A stretch of DNA of 64,000 nucleotides, taken from positions 2,542,001-2,606,000 of the forward strand of contig NZ_CP132957.1 of the NCBI RefSeq assembly GCF_030863805.1, in the 5' to 3' direction. Position 1 is the stretch's first letter, and every line of letters starts with the position of its first letter. The notes under the pieces are model-generated. The model made no database searches. It was given only the letters and a program-made list of their open reading frames with translations, and had not been told where the DNA came from. The translations under genes were made by a program, and so were the position numbers. The stretch is from Kineothrix sp. MB12-C1. Its GTDB lineage: Bacteria; Bacillota; Clostridia; Lachnospirales; Lachnospiraceae. This document shows positions 44,614 through 53,681 of the stretch, one piece after another.

Positions 44614-45606
44614 ATGCAGTACACAGACATAGGAATTGATTTGGGAACAGCCAGCATTTTGGTATATATCAGGGGAAAGGGTGTTGTGTTAAAGGAACCT
44701 TCTGTAGTGGCTTTCGACAGAGATACGGACAAGATAAGAGCGATTGGTGAAGATGCGAGATTGATGCTTGGAAGGACTCCCGGCAATATCGTAGCGGTAA
44801 GACCGCTCAGACAGGGTGTTATTTCCGATTATCGTGTAACTGAGAAGATGATGAAATATTTCATTCAGAAGGCTCTGGGCAAGAAGACCTTCCGTAAGCC
44901 GCGCATCGCTGTATGCGTGCCGAGTGGAGTAACGGAAGTGGAGAAGAAGGCGGTAGAAGACGCAACCTACCAGGCTGGAGCAAGAGAAGTATCCATTATT
45001 GAAGAACCCATCGCAGCAGCAATCGGAGCAGGTATTGACATTTCCAAACCCTGCGGCAACATGATCGTGGATATCGGCGGCGGAACTTCGGATATTGCTG
45101 TTATTTCGTTGGGGGGTACGGTAGTGAGTGCATCCATCAAGATAGCAGGAGATGACTTTGATGAAGCCATCGTGCGTTATATGAGGAAGAAACATAATCT
45201 GCTGATCGGTGAAAGAACAGCGGAAGATTTGAAAATAAAGATAGGCTCTGCATACAAACGTTCTGAAGTGGATTATATGGATGTAAGGGGACGTAACTTG
45301 GTGACAGGCCTTCCGAGAACGGTGCAAGTATCCTCAGAAGAGACAGAAGAGGCACTTCGCGAAACGACGGCGCAGATTGTGGAAACCATTCATAGTGTGC
45401 TTGAGAAGACGCCGCCGGAGCTTGCAGCGGATATCGCTGATAGAGGAATTGTTCTTACAGGCGGAGGCAGTTTGCTTCGCGGTCTGGAGGATTTAATTGC
45501 ATCTAAGACAGGTATTAATACGATGACGGCTGAGGATCCGCTGACAGCAGTTGCTATCGGGACAGGAAAATATGTAGAATTTCTAGCGGGATATAAGGAA
45601 GATTAA
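44614..45606 (+). CDS. mbl: Rod shape-determining protein Mbl/MreB family
   Basis: 330-residue bacterial actin. YTDIGIDLGTASILVYIRGKGVVL at the start, IVDIGGGTSDIAVISLGG phosphate-binding loop and LTGGGSLLRGLEDLI. Guides lateral wall synthesis under the membrane. The Mbl rather than MreB identity is inferred from the following flhO-flhP pair, as in Bacillus. Start ATG 44614 has AAAGGGG; the longer frame from 44563 adds an unrelated basic stretch. Confidence 0.9.
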   Translation: MQYTDIGIDLGTASILVYIRGKGVVLKEPSVVAFDRDTDKIRAIGEDARLMLGRTPGNIVAVRPLRQGVISDYRVTEKMMKYFIQKALGKKTFRKPRIAVCVPSGVTEVEKKAVEDATYQAGAREVSIIEEPIAAAIGAGIDISKPCGNMIVDIGGGTSDIAVISLGGTVVSASIKIAGDDFDEAIVRYMRKKHNLLIGERTAEDLKIKIGSAYKRSEVDYMDVRGRNLVTGLPRTVQVSSEETEEALRETTAQIVETIHSVLEKTPPELAADIADRGIVLTGGGSLLRGLEDLIASKTGINTMTAEDPLTAVAIGTGKYVEFLAGYKED

Positions 45607-45607
45607 G

Positions 45608-45634
45608 GTAACAGTGAGGGTACTGAACGATTAC
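45608..45634 (+). repeat. Dispersed repeat, 27-nt B form
   Basis: GTAACAGTGAGG ... CTGAACGATTAC, two nt after the mbl stop and 48 nt before flhO. Confidence 0.7.
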
Positions 45635-45682
45635 AGATTAAGGGAAGCGTAAAATACTGAGGGTTGATAAAGGAGTAGTTGA

Positions 45683-46465
45683 ATGCTTAAGGGTCTATAC
45701 ACTGCCTATACAGGTATGGTAAATGAACAAAGAAGAATGGACGTCCTTACGAACAATCTGGCCAATGCCAATACGAATGGCTATAAGAAAGAGGGAGCGA
45801 CAAGTCAGGCTTTTGATGATGTGCTCGCTTTCAAGATTAAGGATATGTCAGAAGGGCGCGGGAGTGCGAGAGCACTCGGCATAAACAACTTGGGGGTAAA
45901 GATTGGGGAAGGTTACACGGATTATTCTCAAGGACCGGTGAAGGGAACAGAAAATCCTTTTGATTTGGCATTATCGGGTGAAGGCTTTTTTGAAGTACAG
46001 TATATGAATAGAGAGGGCGAGACCTCTACGAAATATACGAGAGATGGAAGCTTTACCATGAATGCACAGGGCTATCTCGTAACCCATGACGGAGATTTTG
46101 TCATCAATACTACGGGAGCGCGGATTCGGTTGGATCCTGAACTCGATTTCAGAGTGGATACATCGGGCAATATTATGCAAGGAGATGAGAATTCTCCTGT
46201 GACTACAATACGAATTCGAGATTTTGTAGATTATGATTATTTGGAGAAATTCGGTGAGAACTATTATCAGACAGTGGATGGCTATCGGTTTCAAGATGCC
46301 ACAGCCAAGGTAAATCAGGGATATCTGGAGACCTCCAATATTTCGGTAGTTACAGAGATGACGAATATGATAAATGTATCGAGAGCTTATGAAACGAATC
46401 AGAAGGTGATTCAGACTTACGATAGCAGCCTGGAAATTGCTGTTAACCAGCTTGGAAAGCTGTAG
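45683..46465 (+). CDS. flhO: Flagellar hook-basal body rod protein FlhO/FlgF-like
   Basis: 260 residues. N-terminal rod motif MLKGLYTAYTGMVNEQRRMDVLTNNLANANTNGYK, central DGSFTMNAQGYLV, and C-terminal SNISVVTEMTNMINVSRAYETNQK, shared by FlgF/FlgG-type distal rod proteins. Secreted by the flagellar export system without a signal peptide. Located behind mbl like flhO in Bacillus. Confidence 0.88.
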   Translation: MLKGLYTAYTGMVNEQRRMDVLTNNLANANTNGYKKEGATSQAFDDVLAFKIKDMSEGRGSARALGINNLGVKIGEGYTDYSQGPVKGTENPFDLALSGEGFFEVQYMNREGETSTKYTRDGSFTMNAQGYLVTHDGDFVINTTGARIRLDPELDFRVDTSGNIMQGDENSPVTTIRIRDFVDYDYLEKFGENYYQTVDGYRFQDATAKVNQGYLETSNISVVTEMTNMINVSRAYETNQKVIQTYDSSLEIAVNQLGKL

Positions 46466-46476
46466 GAGGATAAGAG

Positions 46477-47295
46477 ATGATTAGAAGTTTATGGTCAGCA
46501 GCAACCGGAATGAATGCACAGCAGACGAATGTGGACACTATTGCCAATAATCTGGCGAATGTGAATACAGTAGGTTATAAATCACAGGTTGCACAGTTTA
46601 AAACATTGCTATACCAGACATTACAGACTAAGACGACTACGGCTAATGGAGATCCGAAGCCGGTAACTTCTCAAGTAGGGCTAGGTGTGCGTAACGCTTC
46701 TATTAATCAGATATTTACACAAGGAAGTCTGATTGCTTCGGAGAGTAATACCTCATTTGCGATTGAAGGCGAAGGATATTTCGCAGTTAGAAATGAAAAT
46801 GATGAAATTAATTATACACGTAACGGTGATTTTACATGGGCGTTAGGGGCAGGAAATACAATTATGCTCACGACAACAGATGGCAATCCTGTTTTGGATG
46901 CTCAGGGAAGAAGTATTCTTCTGTCCAGTGGATTCATGACGAATCGAATTGCCATTAGTTCAGACGGAACGCTCAGTTATCCCGATGAGAATAATAATTT
47001 ACAGTCTCTCAATATTACAATTGGTACCTATCAGTTCCGTAATCCGGCAGGATTAGAAAGACAGGGAGATTCTCTTTGGGCGGTGACCGGTGCGAGCGGA
47101 GCTGCAATCAATGAATCTACGGCGGTAGGCGTTACGAGGAGTAAAGTAGTACAAGGGTATCTGGAAGGATCTAATGTAAAGGTTGCGGATGAGATGGTGA
47201 ATCTTATCGTTGCACAGAGAGCTTATGAAATGAATTCCAAAGCGATTACGACATCCGATGAGATGCTGCAGCAAGCGAATAACCTGAAGCGTTAG
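46477..47295 (+). CDS. flhP: Flagellar basal-body rod protein FlhP/FlgG-like
   Basis: 272 residues, paralogue of the preceding protein: MIRSLWSAATGMNAQQTNVDTIANNLANVNTVGYKSQ, then SNVKVADEMVNLIVAQRAYEMNSKAITTSDEMLQQANNLKR, the typical FlgG end. Distal rod component. 11 nt after flhO, with AGGAGGATAAG upstream. FlgG or FlhP naming depends on the whole flagellar set of the genome. Confidence 0.9.
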   Translation: MIRSLWSAATGMNAQQTNVDTIANNLANVNTVGYKSQVAQFKTLLYQTLQTKTTTANGDPKPVTSQVGLGVRNASINQIFTQGSLIASESNTSFAIEGEGYFAVRNENDEINYTRNGDFTWALGAGNTIMLTTTDGNPVLDAQGRSILLSSGFMTNRIAISSDGTLSYPDENNNLQSLNITIGTYQFRNPAGLERQGDSLWAVTGASGAAINESTAVGVTRSKVVQGYLEGSNVKVADEMVNLIVAQRAYEMNSKAITTSDEMLQQANNLKR

Positions 47296-47340
47296 TGAAG
47301 CTACGAGGATAAGGAACAGTTAAGGTAACTAATCAGTTAC
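47296..47340 (+). repeat. Dispersed repeat, diverged double B form
   Basis: A degenerate B copy (CTACGAGGATAAGGAACAGTTA) followed by GTAACT-AATC-AGTTAC. Begins directly after the flhP stop and ends 20 nt before the FlgJ-like start. Confidence 0.55.
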
Positions 47341-47360
47341 GAACGAAGGGGGTACATAAT

Positions 47361-47708
47361 ATGGATATTGGAAGTGGTGTTTCTTCTGCATATACGAGTT
47401 ATTTGTCATCTCAAGCATCCTCTAAGCTGAATAGCCGCATCAAGACGAAAGATTATTCTCAGTCTTCAGAAGATGAACTGTTAGCAGCATGTAAAGAGTT
47501 CGAGTCATATTTTATGGAACAGATTTACAAAGAAATGCAGAAAACAGTGGATGTATTCAAGGAGGATAAGACAAGCCCGAACGATACATTGGTAGACTTT
47601 TTCAAGGATGGTGCGATACAAGATTTGGCGAGCACATCGACTGAAAATGAAGGGCTTGGTCTGGCACAGATGCTCTATGAGCAGATGAAAAGAAATTATA
47701 ATTTGTAA
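47361..47708 (+). CDS. FlgJ-type rod-binding protein
   Basis: 115 residues. LAACKEFESYFMEQIYKEMQKTVD and the C-terminal LGLAQMLYEQMKRNYNL match the FlgJ N-terminal rod-binding domain; the muramidase domain of enterobacterial FlgJ is absent, as usual in Gram-positives. GAAGGGGG before the ATG. Probably acts as a rod-assembly scaffold. Confidence 0.85.
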   Translation: MDIGSGVSSAYTSYLSSQASSKLNSRIKTKDYSQSSEDELLAACKEFESYFMEQIYKEMQKTVDVFKEDKTSPNDTLVDFFKDGAIQDLASTSTENEGLGLAQMLYEQMKRNYNL

Positions 47709-47726
47709 GATGATTATTGAATGACG

Positions 47727-47753
47727 AGGCTGCTTAAAAAAGCAGCCTTTTTG
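47727..47753 (+). terminator. Terminator of the mbl-flagellar cluster
   Basis: AGGCTGCTT-AAAA-AAGCAGCCT followed by TTTTTG. Confidence 0.92.
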
Positions 47754-47821
47754 TATATTAAAAATATGTTTTTAAGATAATAATCGCATGTTTTTACGCA
47801 AAATTGAAAGGGAATAGATGG

Positions 47822-50077
47822 ATGGAAAGCGTAAAGGGATATGTAGAGCATATTATATATCGGAATGGCGAAAATGGCTATACGGTTATGAATATGATGA
47901 GCGGGCGGGAAGAAATTATCTGTGTCGGTGTGTTTCGAACCATTGATGAAGGTGAGACGCTTGAAGTGAAAGGCAATTATGTGGATCATCCTGTATATGG
48001 CAAACAACTTAAAGTGGATGATTATCATATCACTGCCCCCGATGATGTAGTGAGTATGGAAAGATATCTTAGTTCCGGTGCTATCAAAGGGATAGGAGAA
48101 GCACTTGCGGCTAGAATTATAAAGATGTTTGGGGAAGATAGCTTCCGTATTATTGAAGAGGAACCGGAACGCCTATCGGAAGTAAAAGGAATTAGCGAGA
48201 GGAAAGCGCGGGAAATAGCCCTCCAAATGGAAGAGAAAAAGGATATGAGAGAGATTATGGTATTTCTCCAGAAATATGGAATCTCCGGTACCCTTGCCAT
48301 GAAAATATATAATACCTACGGAATGGGGATCTATGGAATATTAAAAGAAAATCCTTATAAGTTGGCGGAGGATATTGCCGGAGTAGGATTTAAAATTGCG
48401 GATGATATAGCCAATAAGGTAGGAATTCATATAGATTCCGACTATCGTATTCGAAGTGCTGTGTTGTATGTACTCCTACAGGCAACGATGGAGGGGCATG
48501 TGTATCTGCCGGAAGAAATACTTCTAAGAAGAGCAGCGGAGCTTCTTGGAGTAGAAAGCGCATTGATAGAGCCGCAGCTTCTTAATTTGGCGATAGATAG
48601 GAAGATTGTAATAAAGCTTCCTTCATCGGGTGAGGAGACGAACCTGAAAAAGGTATATGCCGCCACTTATTATTATGAGGAGCTGAATTGTGCCAAGATG
48701 CTTCATGAATTGAATATATCTATTCACAAAGAGGAAGGGCTCCTTCCGGCGGAAGAAGAAAGAATTCGAAGCCGTATTAAAAGCATCGAAAAAGAGCAAG
48801 GGATTGAACTCGATGAATTACAACGTAAGGCTGTAACAGAAAGCATTAAAAATGGTTTATTCATTCTTACCGGAGGCCCCGGAACCGGTAAAACTACGAC
48901 CATTAATACAATTATTCGTTATTATGCGCAAGAGAATATGGATATTTTTCTTGCGGCACCTACGGGACGGGCGGCGAAGAGAATGACAGAGACAACAGGA
49001 TATGAAGCGCGGACGATTCATCGTCTGTTGGAATTGAGCGGAGCGGTAGCAGAAGAAAATAAAAAGGCGAAGTTTGAAAAAAATGAAGAAAATCCGTTAG
49101 AAGCAGACGTTATTATTGTGGATGAAATGTCGATGGTCGATATTCATCTGTTTCAGTCGTTGTTAAAAGCAATAATGCCCGGGACAAGGCTCGTTATGGC
49201 AGGGGATATCAACCAGCTTCCCTCAGTAGGCCCGGGACAAATATTGAAGGATCTGATTGATAGTCAATGTTTCCCGGTCGTTATGCTACAGAAGATATTC
49301 AGGCAGGCGGAGGAAAGCGATATTGTTATCAATGCCCATGCCATCAATAAGGGTGAACAGATAGAATTGAATAATAAAAGTAAGGATTTTTTCTTTTTGG
49401 AGCGCAGCGATGTGAACGTAATCTATAAGCATATGGTACAGCTTATCTGTGAGAAGCTCCCTCCATATGTGAATGCCAATCCCTATGATATTCAGGTACT
49501 CACTCCTATGCGGAAAGGGAGTCTTGGGGTTGACGTTCTGAATGGAATTCTACAAGAATACTTGAATCCGCCCGATAGCTCCAAGGTGGAGCATCCCTCT
49601 GCAGAAGGTGTGTACCGGGTAGGGGATAAGGTAATGCAGATTAAAAATAATTACCAGATAGAATGGGAGGTAGTGAGCAAATACGGGATTCCTATTGACC
49701 GGGGAATGGGGGTATTCAATGGGGATATCGGAGTGATCAAGGAAATTAATGATTACGCACAGGAAATAATTGTAGAATTCGATGAGCATAGAAGAGTGCG
49801 CTATCCTTTCCACCAGATAGATGAGATTGAATTGGCTTATGCGGTGACTATCCATAAATCACAAGGAAGCGAATATCCCGCAGTTATCATGCCGCTGTTA
49901 TCAGGACCGCGTATGCTGTTTAATCGTAATTTGCTGTATACAGGCGTGACCAGAGCGAAAAATTGTGTAACGATTCTGGGGAGTAGGCATACGGTGAATG
50001 AGATGATTGCAAATGAGAACCAGAATAGGAGATACACCAGCTTGTGTGAGAGAATCCGGGAATTGGATGCTATATAG
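47822..50077 (+). CDS. recD2: ATP-dependent RecD2-like DNA helicase
   Basis: 751 residues. N-terminal OB-like region (VKGYVEHIIYRNGENGYTVM), helix-hairpin-helix modules (GIGEALAARII, EVKGISERKAREIA), Walker A LTGGPGTGKTTT, Walker B IIVDEMSMVD, and late YAVTIHKSQGSEYP motif. RecD2 is the RecBC-independent 5'-3' helicase of Firmicutes. Start ATG 47822 with AAAGGGA upstream; the frame opens at TTG 47804. Confidence 0.93.
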   Translation: MESVKGYVEHIIYRNGENGYTVMNMMSGREEIICVGVFRTIDEGETLEVKGNYVDHPVYGKQLKVDDYHITAPDDVVSMERYLSSGAIKGIGEALAARIIKMFGEDSFRIIEEEPERLSEVKGISERKAREIALQMEEKKDMREIMVFLQKYGISGTLAMKIYNTYGMGIYGILKENPYKLAEDIAGVGFKIADDIANKVGIHIDSDYRIRSAVLYVLLQATMEGHVYLPEEILLRRAAELLGVESALIEPQLLNLAIDRKIVIKLPSSGEETNLKKVYAATYYYEELNCAKMLHELNISIHKEEGLLPAEEERIRSRIKSIEKEQGIELDELQRKAVTESIKNGLFILTGGPGTGKTTTINTIIRYYAQENMDIFLAAPTGRAAKRMTETTGYEARTIHRLLELSGAVAEENKKAKFEKNEENPLEADVIIVDEMSMVDIHLFQSLLKAIMPGTRLVMAGDINQLPSVGPGQILKDLIDSQCFPVVMLQKIFRQAEESDIVINAHAINKGEQIELNNKSKDFFFLERSDVNVIYKHMVQLICEKLPPYVNANPYDIQVLTPMRKGSLGVDVLNGILQEYLNPPDSSKVEHPSAEGVYRVGDKVMQIKNNYQIEWEVVSKYGIPIDRGMGVFNGDIGVIKEINDYAQEIIVEFDEHRRVRYPFHQIDEIELAYAVTIHKSQGSEYPAVIMPLLSGPRMLFNRNLLYTGVTRAKNCVTILGSRHTVNEMIANENQNRRYTSLCERIRELDAI

Positions 50078-50106
50078 CAGAACGTTTTCACACATCTTAA
50101 TTTGTG

Positions 50107-50124
50107 TGCGTGCTAAAGCACGCA
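50107..50124 (+). other. GC-rich hairpin before comF
   Basis: TGCGTGCT-AA-AGCACGCA perfect 8-bp arms, immediately before the GGGAG ribosome site of comF; could mask it or block read-through. Function unknown. Confidence 0.4.
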
Positions 50125-50138
50125 GATGGGAGCCATAT

Positions 50139-50855
50139 ATGATTGTTTACTTATGGAGGAAGCTTCTTGATTTGATTTTTCCAAGAAGGTGTCCGATTTG
50201 CGATGAAGTTGTCGGTGGGACGAGACAATTAATTTGTGAAGGATGCAAAGGTGTGGTTACGTATGTTACAGGGGCAGTTTGTATGAAGTGCGGCAAGAAG
50301 CTTGCAGCAGAGGAAGATGAGTATTGTTATGATTGTGCGAAGAGGCCGCATTATTATAAGAGTGGTACAGCTCCTTTTGAATATAAAAGTGTGTCATCGG
50401 CTATTTATCGGTTCAAGTATAAGGGAAGACAGGAGTATGCCGACTTTTTCGGCGAGGAGCTGGCGAAGCATTTGAAAGGATATCTTAGGGAGTGGAAGCC
50501 TGATGCTCTCGTTCCGGTCCCCATCCATGCATCGAGAAGGAACAAGAGAGGATATAATCAGGCGGAGGTATTAGCGAGAAGGCTAAGCGAGCATACCGGT
50601 ATTCCCATGCGGACAGATATTATAAAAAGGGAGAAAAAAACGGCTCCGCAAAAGAATCTGAACGTTAAGGAACGGCAAAATAATTTGAAAAAAGCTTTTA
50701 AAATCCATAGAAATGATGTAGAATTAAATACGATTGTAATTATTGATGATATATATACAACGGGGAGTACCATTGATGCGGTTGCACTCAAGCTTCGCAA
50801 AGCGGGAGTTGCAAATATTTATTATGCTGCTTTATCTATTGGTAAAGGACTATGA
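50139..50855 (+). CDS. comF: ComF family protein (phosphoribosyltransferase-like)
   Basis: 238 residues. N-terminal zinc site (CPICDEV, CEGCKG, CMKCGKK, CYDCAKRP) and a PRTase fold with the TIVIIDDIYTTGSTIDAVA loop; VPVPIHASRRNKRGYNQAEVLA is the ComFC hallmark. Family members act in DNA uptake and recombination. Start ATG 50139 with GGGAG upstream; the longer frame from 50007 runs through recD2. Neighbour yvyF matches the Bacillus order. Confidence 0.9.
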   Translation: MIVYLWRKLLDLIFPRRCPICDEVVGGTRQLICEGCKGVVTYVTGAVCMKCGKKLAAEEDEYCYDCAKRPHYYKSGTAPFEYKSVSSAIYRFKYKGRQEYADFFGEELAKHLKGYLREWKPDALVPVPIHASRRNKRGYNQAEVLARRLSEHTGIPMRTDIIKREKKTAPQKNLNVKERQNNLKKAFKIHRNDVELNTIVIIDDIYTTGSTIDAVALKLRKAGVANIYYAALSIGKGL

Positions 50856-50872
50856 AATTGGAGGAAGGATAA

Positions 50873-51286
50873 ATGGATGTACGCAATTGCAGAAAATGTA
50901 ACAGACTCTTTAATTATGTAATGGGCCCGGTTATTTGTCCGCAATGTAAGGAATTGCTAGAGGCTAAGTTTCAAGAGGTGAAAAAATATATATGGGAACA
51001 TAAAGGCTGTGGTATTGCCGAGGTCGCAGAAGAGTGTGATGTAACGCCACAGCAAATAAGGCAATGGCTGAAGGAAGAACGGCTTGAGTTTTCTGCAGAT
51101 TCTGCAACGGGGCTGGAGTGTGAAAATTGTGGTGTATTAATTCGCAGCGGACGCTTCTGTGATAAATGTAAGTCAGGTATGGTGAGTCATCTGCAGTCTG
51201 CCTATAAGAAAGAGCCGGTGCCGGAAGTTCCCAAAACAAAGGAAGTAAAAGATGCCAACGCTAAAATGAGGTATCTTGATCGTTAG
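50873..51286 (+). CDS. YvyF-like flagellar operon protein
   Basis: 137 residues. Two zinc ribbons (CRKCNRLFNYVMGPVICPQC and CENCGVLI...CDKCKSGM) enclose a helix-turn-helix-like stretch (GIAEVAEECDVTPQQIRQWLKEERL). Fits the TIGR03826/YvyF family found between comF and flgM in Bacillus. It may control flagellar genes, but no function is established. GGAGGAAGG ribosome site. Confidence 0.82.
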   Translation: MDVRNCRKCNRLFNYVMGPVICPQCKELLEAKFQEVKKYIWEHKGCGIAEVAEECDVTPQQIRQWLKEERLEFSADSATGLECENCGVLIRSGRFCDKCKSGMVSHLQSAYKKEPVPEVPKTKEVKDANAKMRYLDR

Positions 51287-51297
51287 GAGAGAGAACA

Positions 51298-51687
51298 ATG
51301 CTGAATAGAGACAGAATTATTCTGATGACGAAGATGGCATCTTATGAGGAAACGGAAGGGAAGAAGAATTCTTCCGTTATGAACTATTTTCGTGGAGATT
51401 ATGTCTGGTTTCAGGTGCTAAAGTCAGTAATATATGGAACAATAGCATTTGGAATTGTATTTGGAATGTATATTTTTTATGATTTTGAAGTATTTATGGT
51501 TGATATTTATAAAATGGATTTGTTTGAATTCGGTAAATCTATTTTAATAAGGTATTTGTTTGTAATAGGAATATATGCAATTATTTCCTATGCAATATAT
51601 GCTTACCGCTACGCGAAGGCGAAGAAAAGAGTGAAGCTTTATATGAGTAATTTAAACAGGCTCAGCGGTATGTATGATAAAACATGA
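51298..51687 (+). CDS. Small membrane protein of unknown function
   Basis: 129 residues, 11 nt after yvyF, with GGAGAGAG. Two hydrophobic segments (about 42-64 and 79-102) and a basic C-terminus (RYAKAKKRVKLYMSNLNRLSG). I do not recognise the family. Close spacing indicates it is co-transcribed with yvyF and the next membrane protein. Confidence 0.75.
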   Translation: MLNRDRIILMTKMASYEETEGKKNSSVMNYFRGDYVWFQVLKSVIYGTIAFGIVFGMYIFYDFEVFMVDIYKMDLFEFGKSILIRYLFVIGIYAIISYAIYAYRYAKAKKRVKLYMSNLNRLSGMYDKT

Positions 51688-51720
51688 GGCAGGAGTTATA
51701 AGGCCTGAGAGGAAATTATT

Positions 51721-52707
51721 ATGACATCATTACTTGTTGCAAAACAATATTTAAGAAAGATTTATGGAAAATATGAAGTATATTTAACACCATTATTTAA
51801 GTTTTTGATTTCATTTATTTGTTTTTTAGCGATTAACGCCCAATTGGGCTATATGGGCAGAATTGATAACATTGCGGTCGTATTGGTGTTGGCGCTTATG
51901 TGTTCTTTTATGCCCTCTAATTTTGTAATCGTGATTTCAGCGGCACTCGTGCTCGCACATTTATATTCACTTTCTTTTGAATGTGCGGCTGTAGCCTTAG
52001 TACTTTTTTTACTTATGTTTTTACTTTACTTTAGGTTTTCTCCCAAGGATATGCTGGTAGTAGTTTTTACCCCTATTTGTTTCTGGCTTCGAATACCTTA
52101 TGTGATACCTATTACGATGGGACTTGTAGGAACGCCTGCATCGGTAATATCCGTCTCATGCGGAGTGGTAGTTTATTATCTGATCGCCTACATAAGAGAA
52201 AGCAGTGCGACTTTGGTTTCTATGGAAGTAGAAGACGTAATTGTAAAGTTCAGGTATTTAATTGATGGTATTTTAAATAATGAAGGAATGATTGTAACGT
52301 TGGCGGCTTTTTCGGTTACTATTATTATTGTATATCTGATTCGAAGACTTTCCATCGATCATTCATGGACAATTGCTATTGCAGCGGGTGCATTGGTGAA
52401 TGTCATGGTTCTTTTAGTGGGTGATTTGATGTTCGATACGAATGTATCCATCGGTGGCGTAATTGTCGGGACTGTCTTTTCGGCGGCAATAGCGGTGGTA
52501 ATCCAATTCTTCGAATTCAATGTAGATTACAGCAGGACGGAGAAGGTACAGTTTGAGGATGATGAATATTATTATTATGTGAAAGCGGTGCCTAAGGTAA
52601 CAGTGGCAACACCGGAACGTAAAGTAAAACAAATCAATCCGCAGAAAAGGACGCGGCCGTCACAAGGCACACGGACGGTGGAGACAAGAAGCACACCGAG
52701 GAAGTAA
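51721..52707 (+). CDS. Multi-pass membrane protein of unknown function
   Basis: 328 residues with about eight to ten hydrophobic segments (from residue 24 to 270), including LVLALMCSFMPSNFVIVISAALVLAHLY and IAIAAGALVNVMVLLVGD. The cytoplasmic tail (from about 275) is basic and Thr/Arg-rich (KRTRPSQGTRTVETRSTPRK). No known family recognised. GAGAGG upstream; between the small membrane protein and cdaA. Confidence 0.75.
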   Translation: MTSLLVAKQYLRKIYGKYEVYLTPLFKFLISFICFLAINAQLGYMGRIDNIAVVLVLALMCSFMPSNFVIVISAALVLAHLYSLSFECAAVALVLFLLMFLLYFRFSPKDMLVVVFTPICFWLRIPYVIPITMGLVGTPASVISVSCGVVVYYLIAYIRESSATLVSMEVEDVIVKFRYLIDGILNNEGMIVTLAAFSVTIIIVYLIRRLSIDHSWTIAIAAGALVNVMVLLVGDLMFDTNVSIGGVIVGTVFSAAIAVVIQFFEFNVDYSRTEKVQFEDDEYYYYVKAVPKVTVATPERKVKQINPQKRTRPSQGTRTVETRSTPRK

Positions 52708-52713
52708 AAAGGT

Positions 52714-52746
52714 GTTACTATTCACGGCTTCACCATGAACAGCAAC
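52714..52746 (+). repeat. Dispersed repeat, GTTACTATTCACGGC form
   Basis: 33 nt, identical to the copy at 37900-37932 in 28 positions. Begins 6 nt after the upstream stop. Confidence 0.7.
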
Positions 52747-52808
52747 AGAATGCGCGCAAAATGCAAATAAAATGCATTTGGTGCTTGTAGATATTATGAA
52801 AGACTGGA

Positions 52809-53681
52809 ATGGTTAAGATGCGGCAAATTACAGAGATTTTAGACACATATTTCAGGCGGATGCCCAGTATTAGATGGACAGATGTTGTGGAGATAATCAT
52901 TATCTCCTTCTTGTTGTACCATATTTTGGTGTGGATAAAGAATACAAAGGCATGGTCCTTGTTGAAGGGCGTTGTAGTAATCGCCATATTTTTGCTAATA
53001 GCAGCCGTATTCAGAATGAATACCATTCTGTGGATTGCACAAAATGTAGTAGGGATAGCAGCGACTGCAATTATCGTTATTCTACAGCCGGAGCTGAGGA
53101 GAGCTTTGGAAGAACTCGGACGTAAAAATATTATTTCTTCTCTTTTCCCTTTCGAATCCGGGAAGCCGGAGCTCGGACTTTTTTCAGACCGCACAATTCA
53201 AGAGATTGTAAAAGCATCTGTAGAGATGGGAAAGGTGAAGACCGGAGCACTTATTGTAGTGGAACAGACACAGTCTCTTGCCGAATATGAAAGAACGGGA
53301 ATAGAGGTAGATGCCGTTGTTTCCAGCCAATTATTGATTAATATTTTTGAACATAATACACCGCTCCATGACGGTGCTGTTGTTGTACGTGGTAACCGTA
53401 TTGTTTCGGCCACCTGTTACTTACCTCTATCCGATAATATGGAACTGAGTAAAGAATTAGGAACCAGACATAGGGCAGCGGTAGGTATCTCCGAGGCGAC
53501 AGATTCCATGACCATTATTGTTTCAGAGGAAAGCGGGAATATTAGTGTAGCCTATGACGGAGCATTGTACCGCCATCTGGATGGAGACAGTCTGAAAGAA
53601 AAGTTATCGATGATTCAGAATAAGCCTTTGGAAGAAAAGAAGCGTAAGCTTTGGAAGGGAAGGGCAAAAAATGAAAAATAA
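52809..53681 (+). CDS. cdaA: Diadenylate cyclase CdaA
   Basis: 290 residues. Three membrane segments (about 24-85) followed by a DAC (DisA_N) domain with HDGAVVV and GTRHRAAVGISE, the conserved DGA and RHR motifs. Makes c-di-AMP, an essential osmotic and wall signal. Heads the classic cdaA-cdaR-glmM operon. ATG 52809 and ATG 52818 are both possible; neither has a strong ribosome site. Confidence 0.95.
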   Translation: MVKMRQITEILDTYFRRMPSIRWTDVVEIIIISFLLYHILVWIKNTKAWSLLKGVVVIAIFLLIAAVFRMNTILWIAQNVVGIAATAIIVILQPELRRALEELGRKNIISSLFPFESGKPELGLFSDRTIQEIVKASVEMGKVKTGALIVVEQTQSLAEYERTGIEVDAVVSSQLLINIFEHNTPLHDGAVVVRGNRIVSATCYLPLSDNMELSKELGTRHRAAVGISEATDSMTIIVSEESGNISVAYDGALYRHLDGDSLKEKLSMIQNKPLEEKKRKLWKGRAKNEK

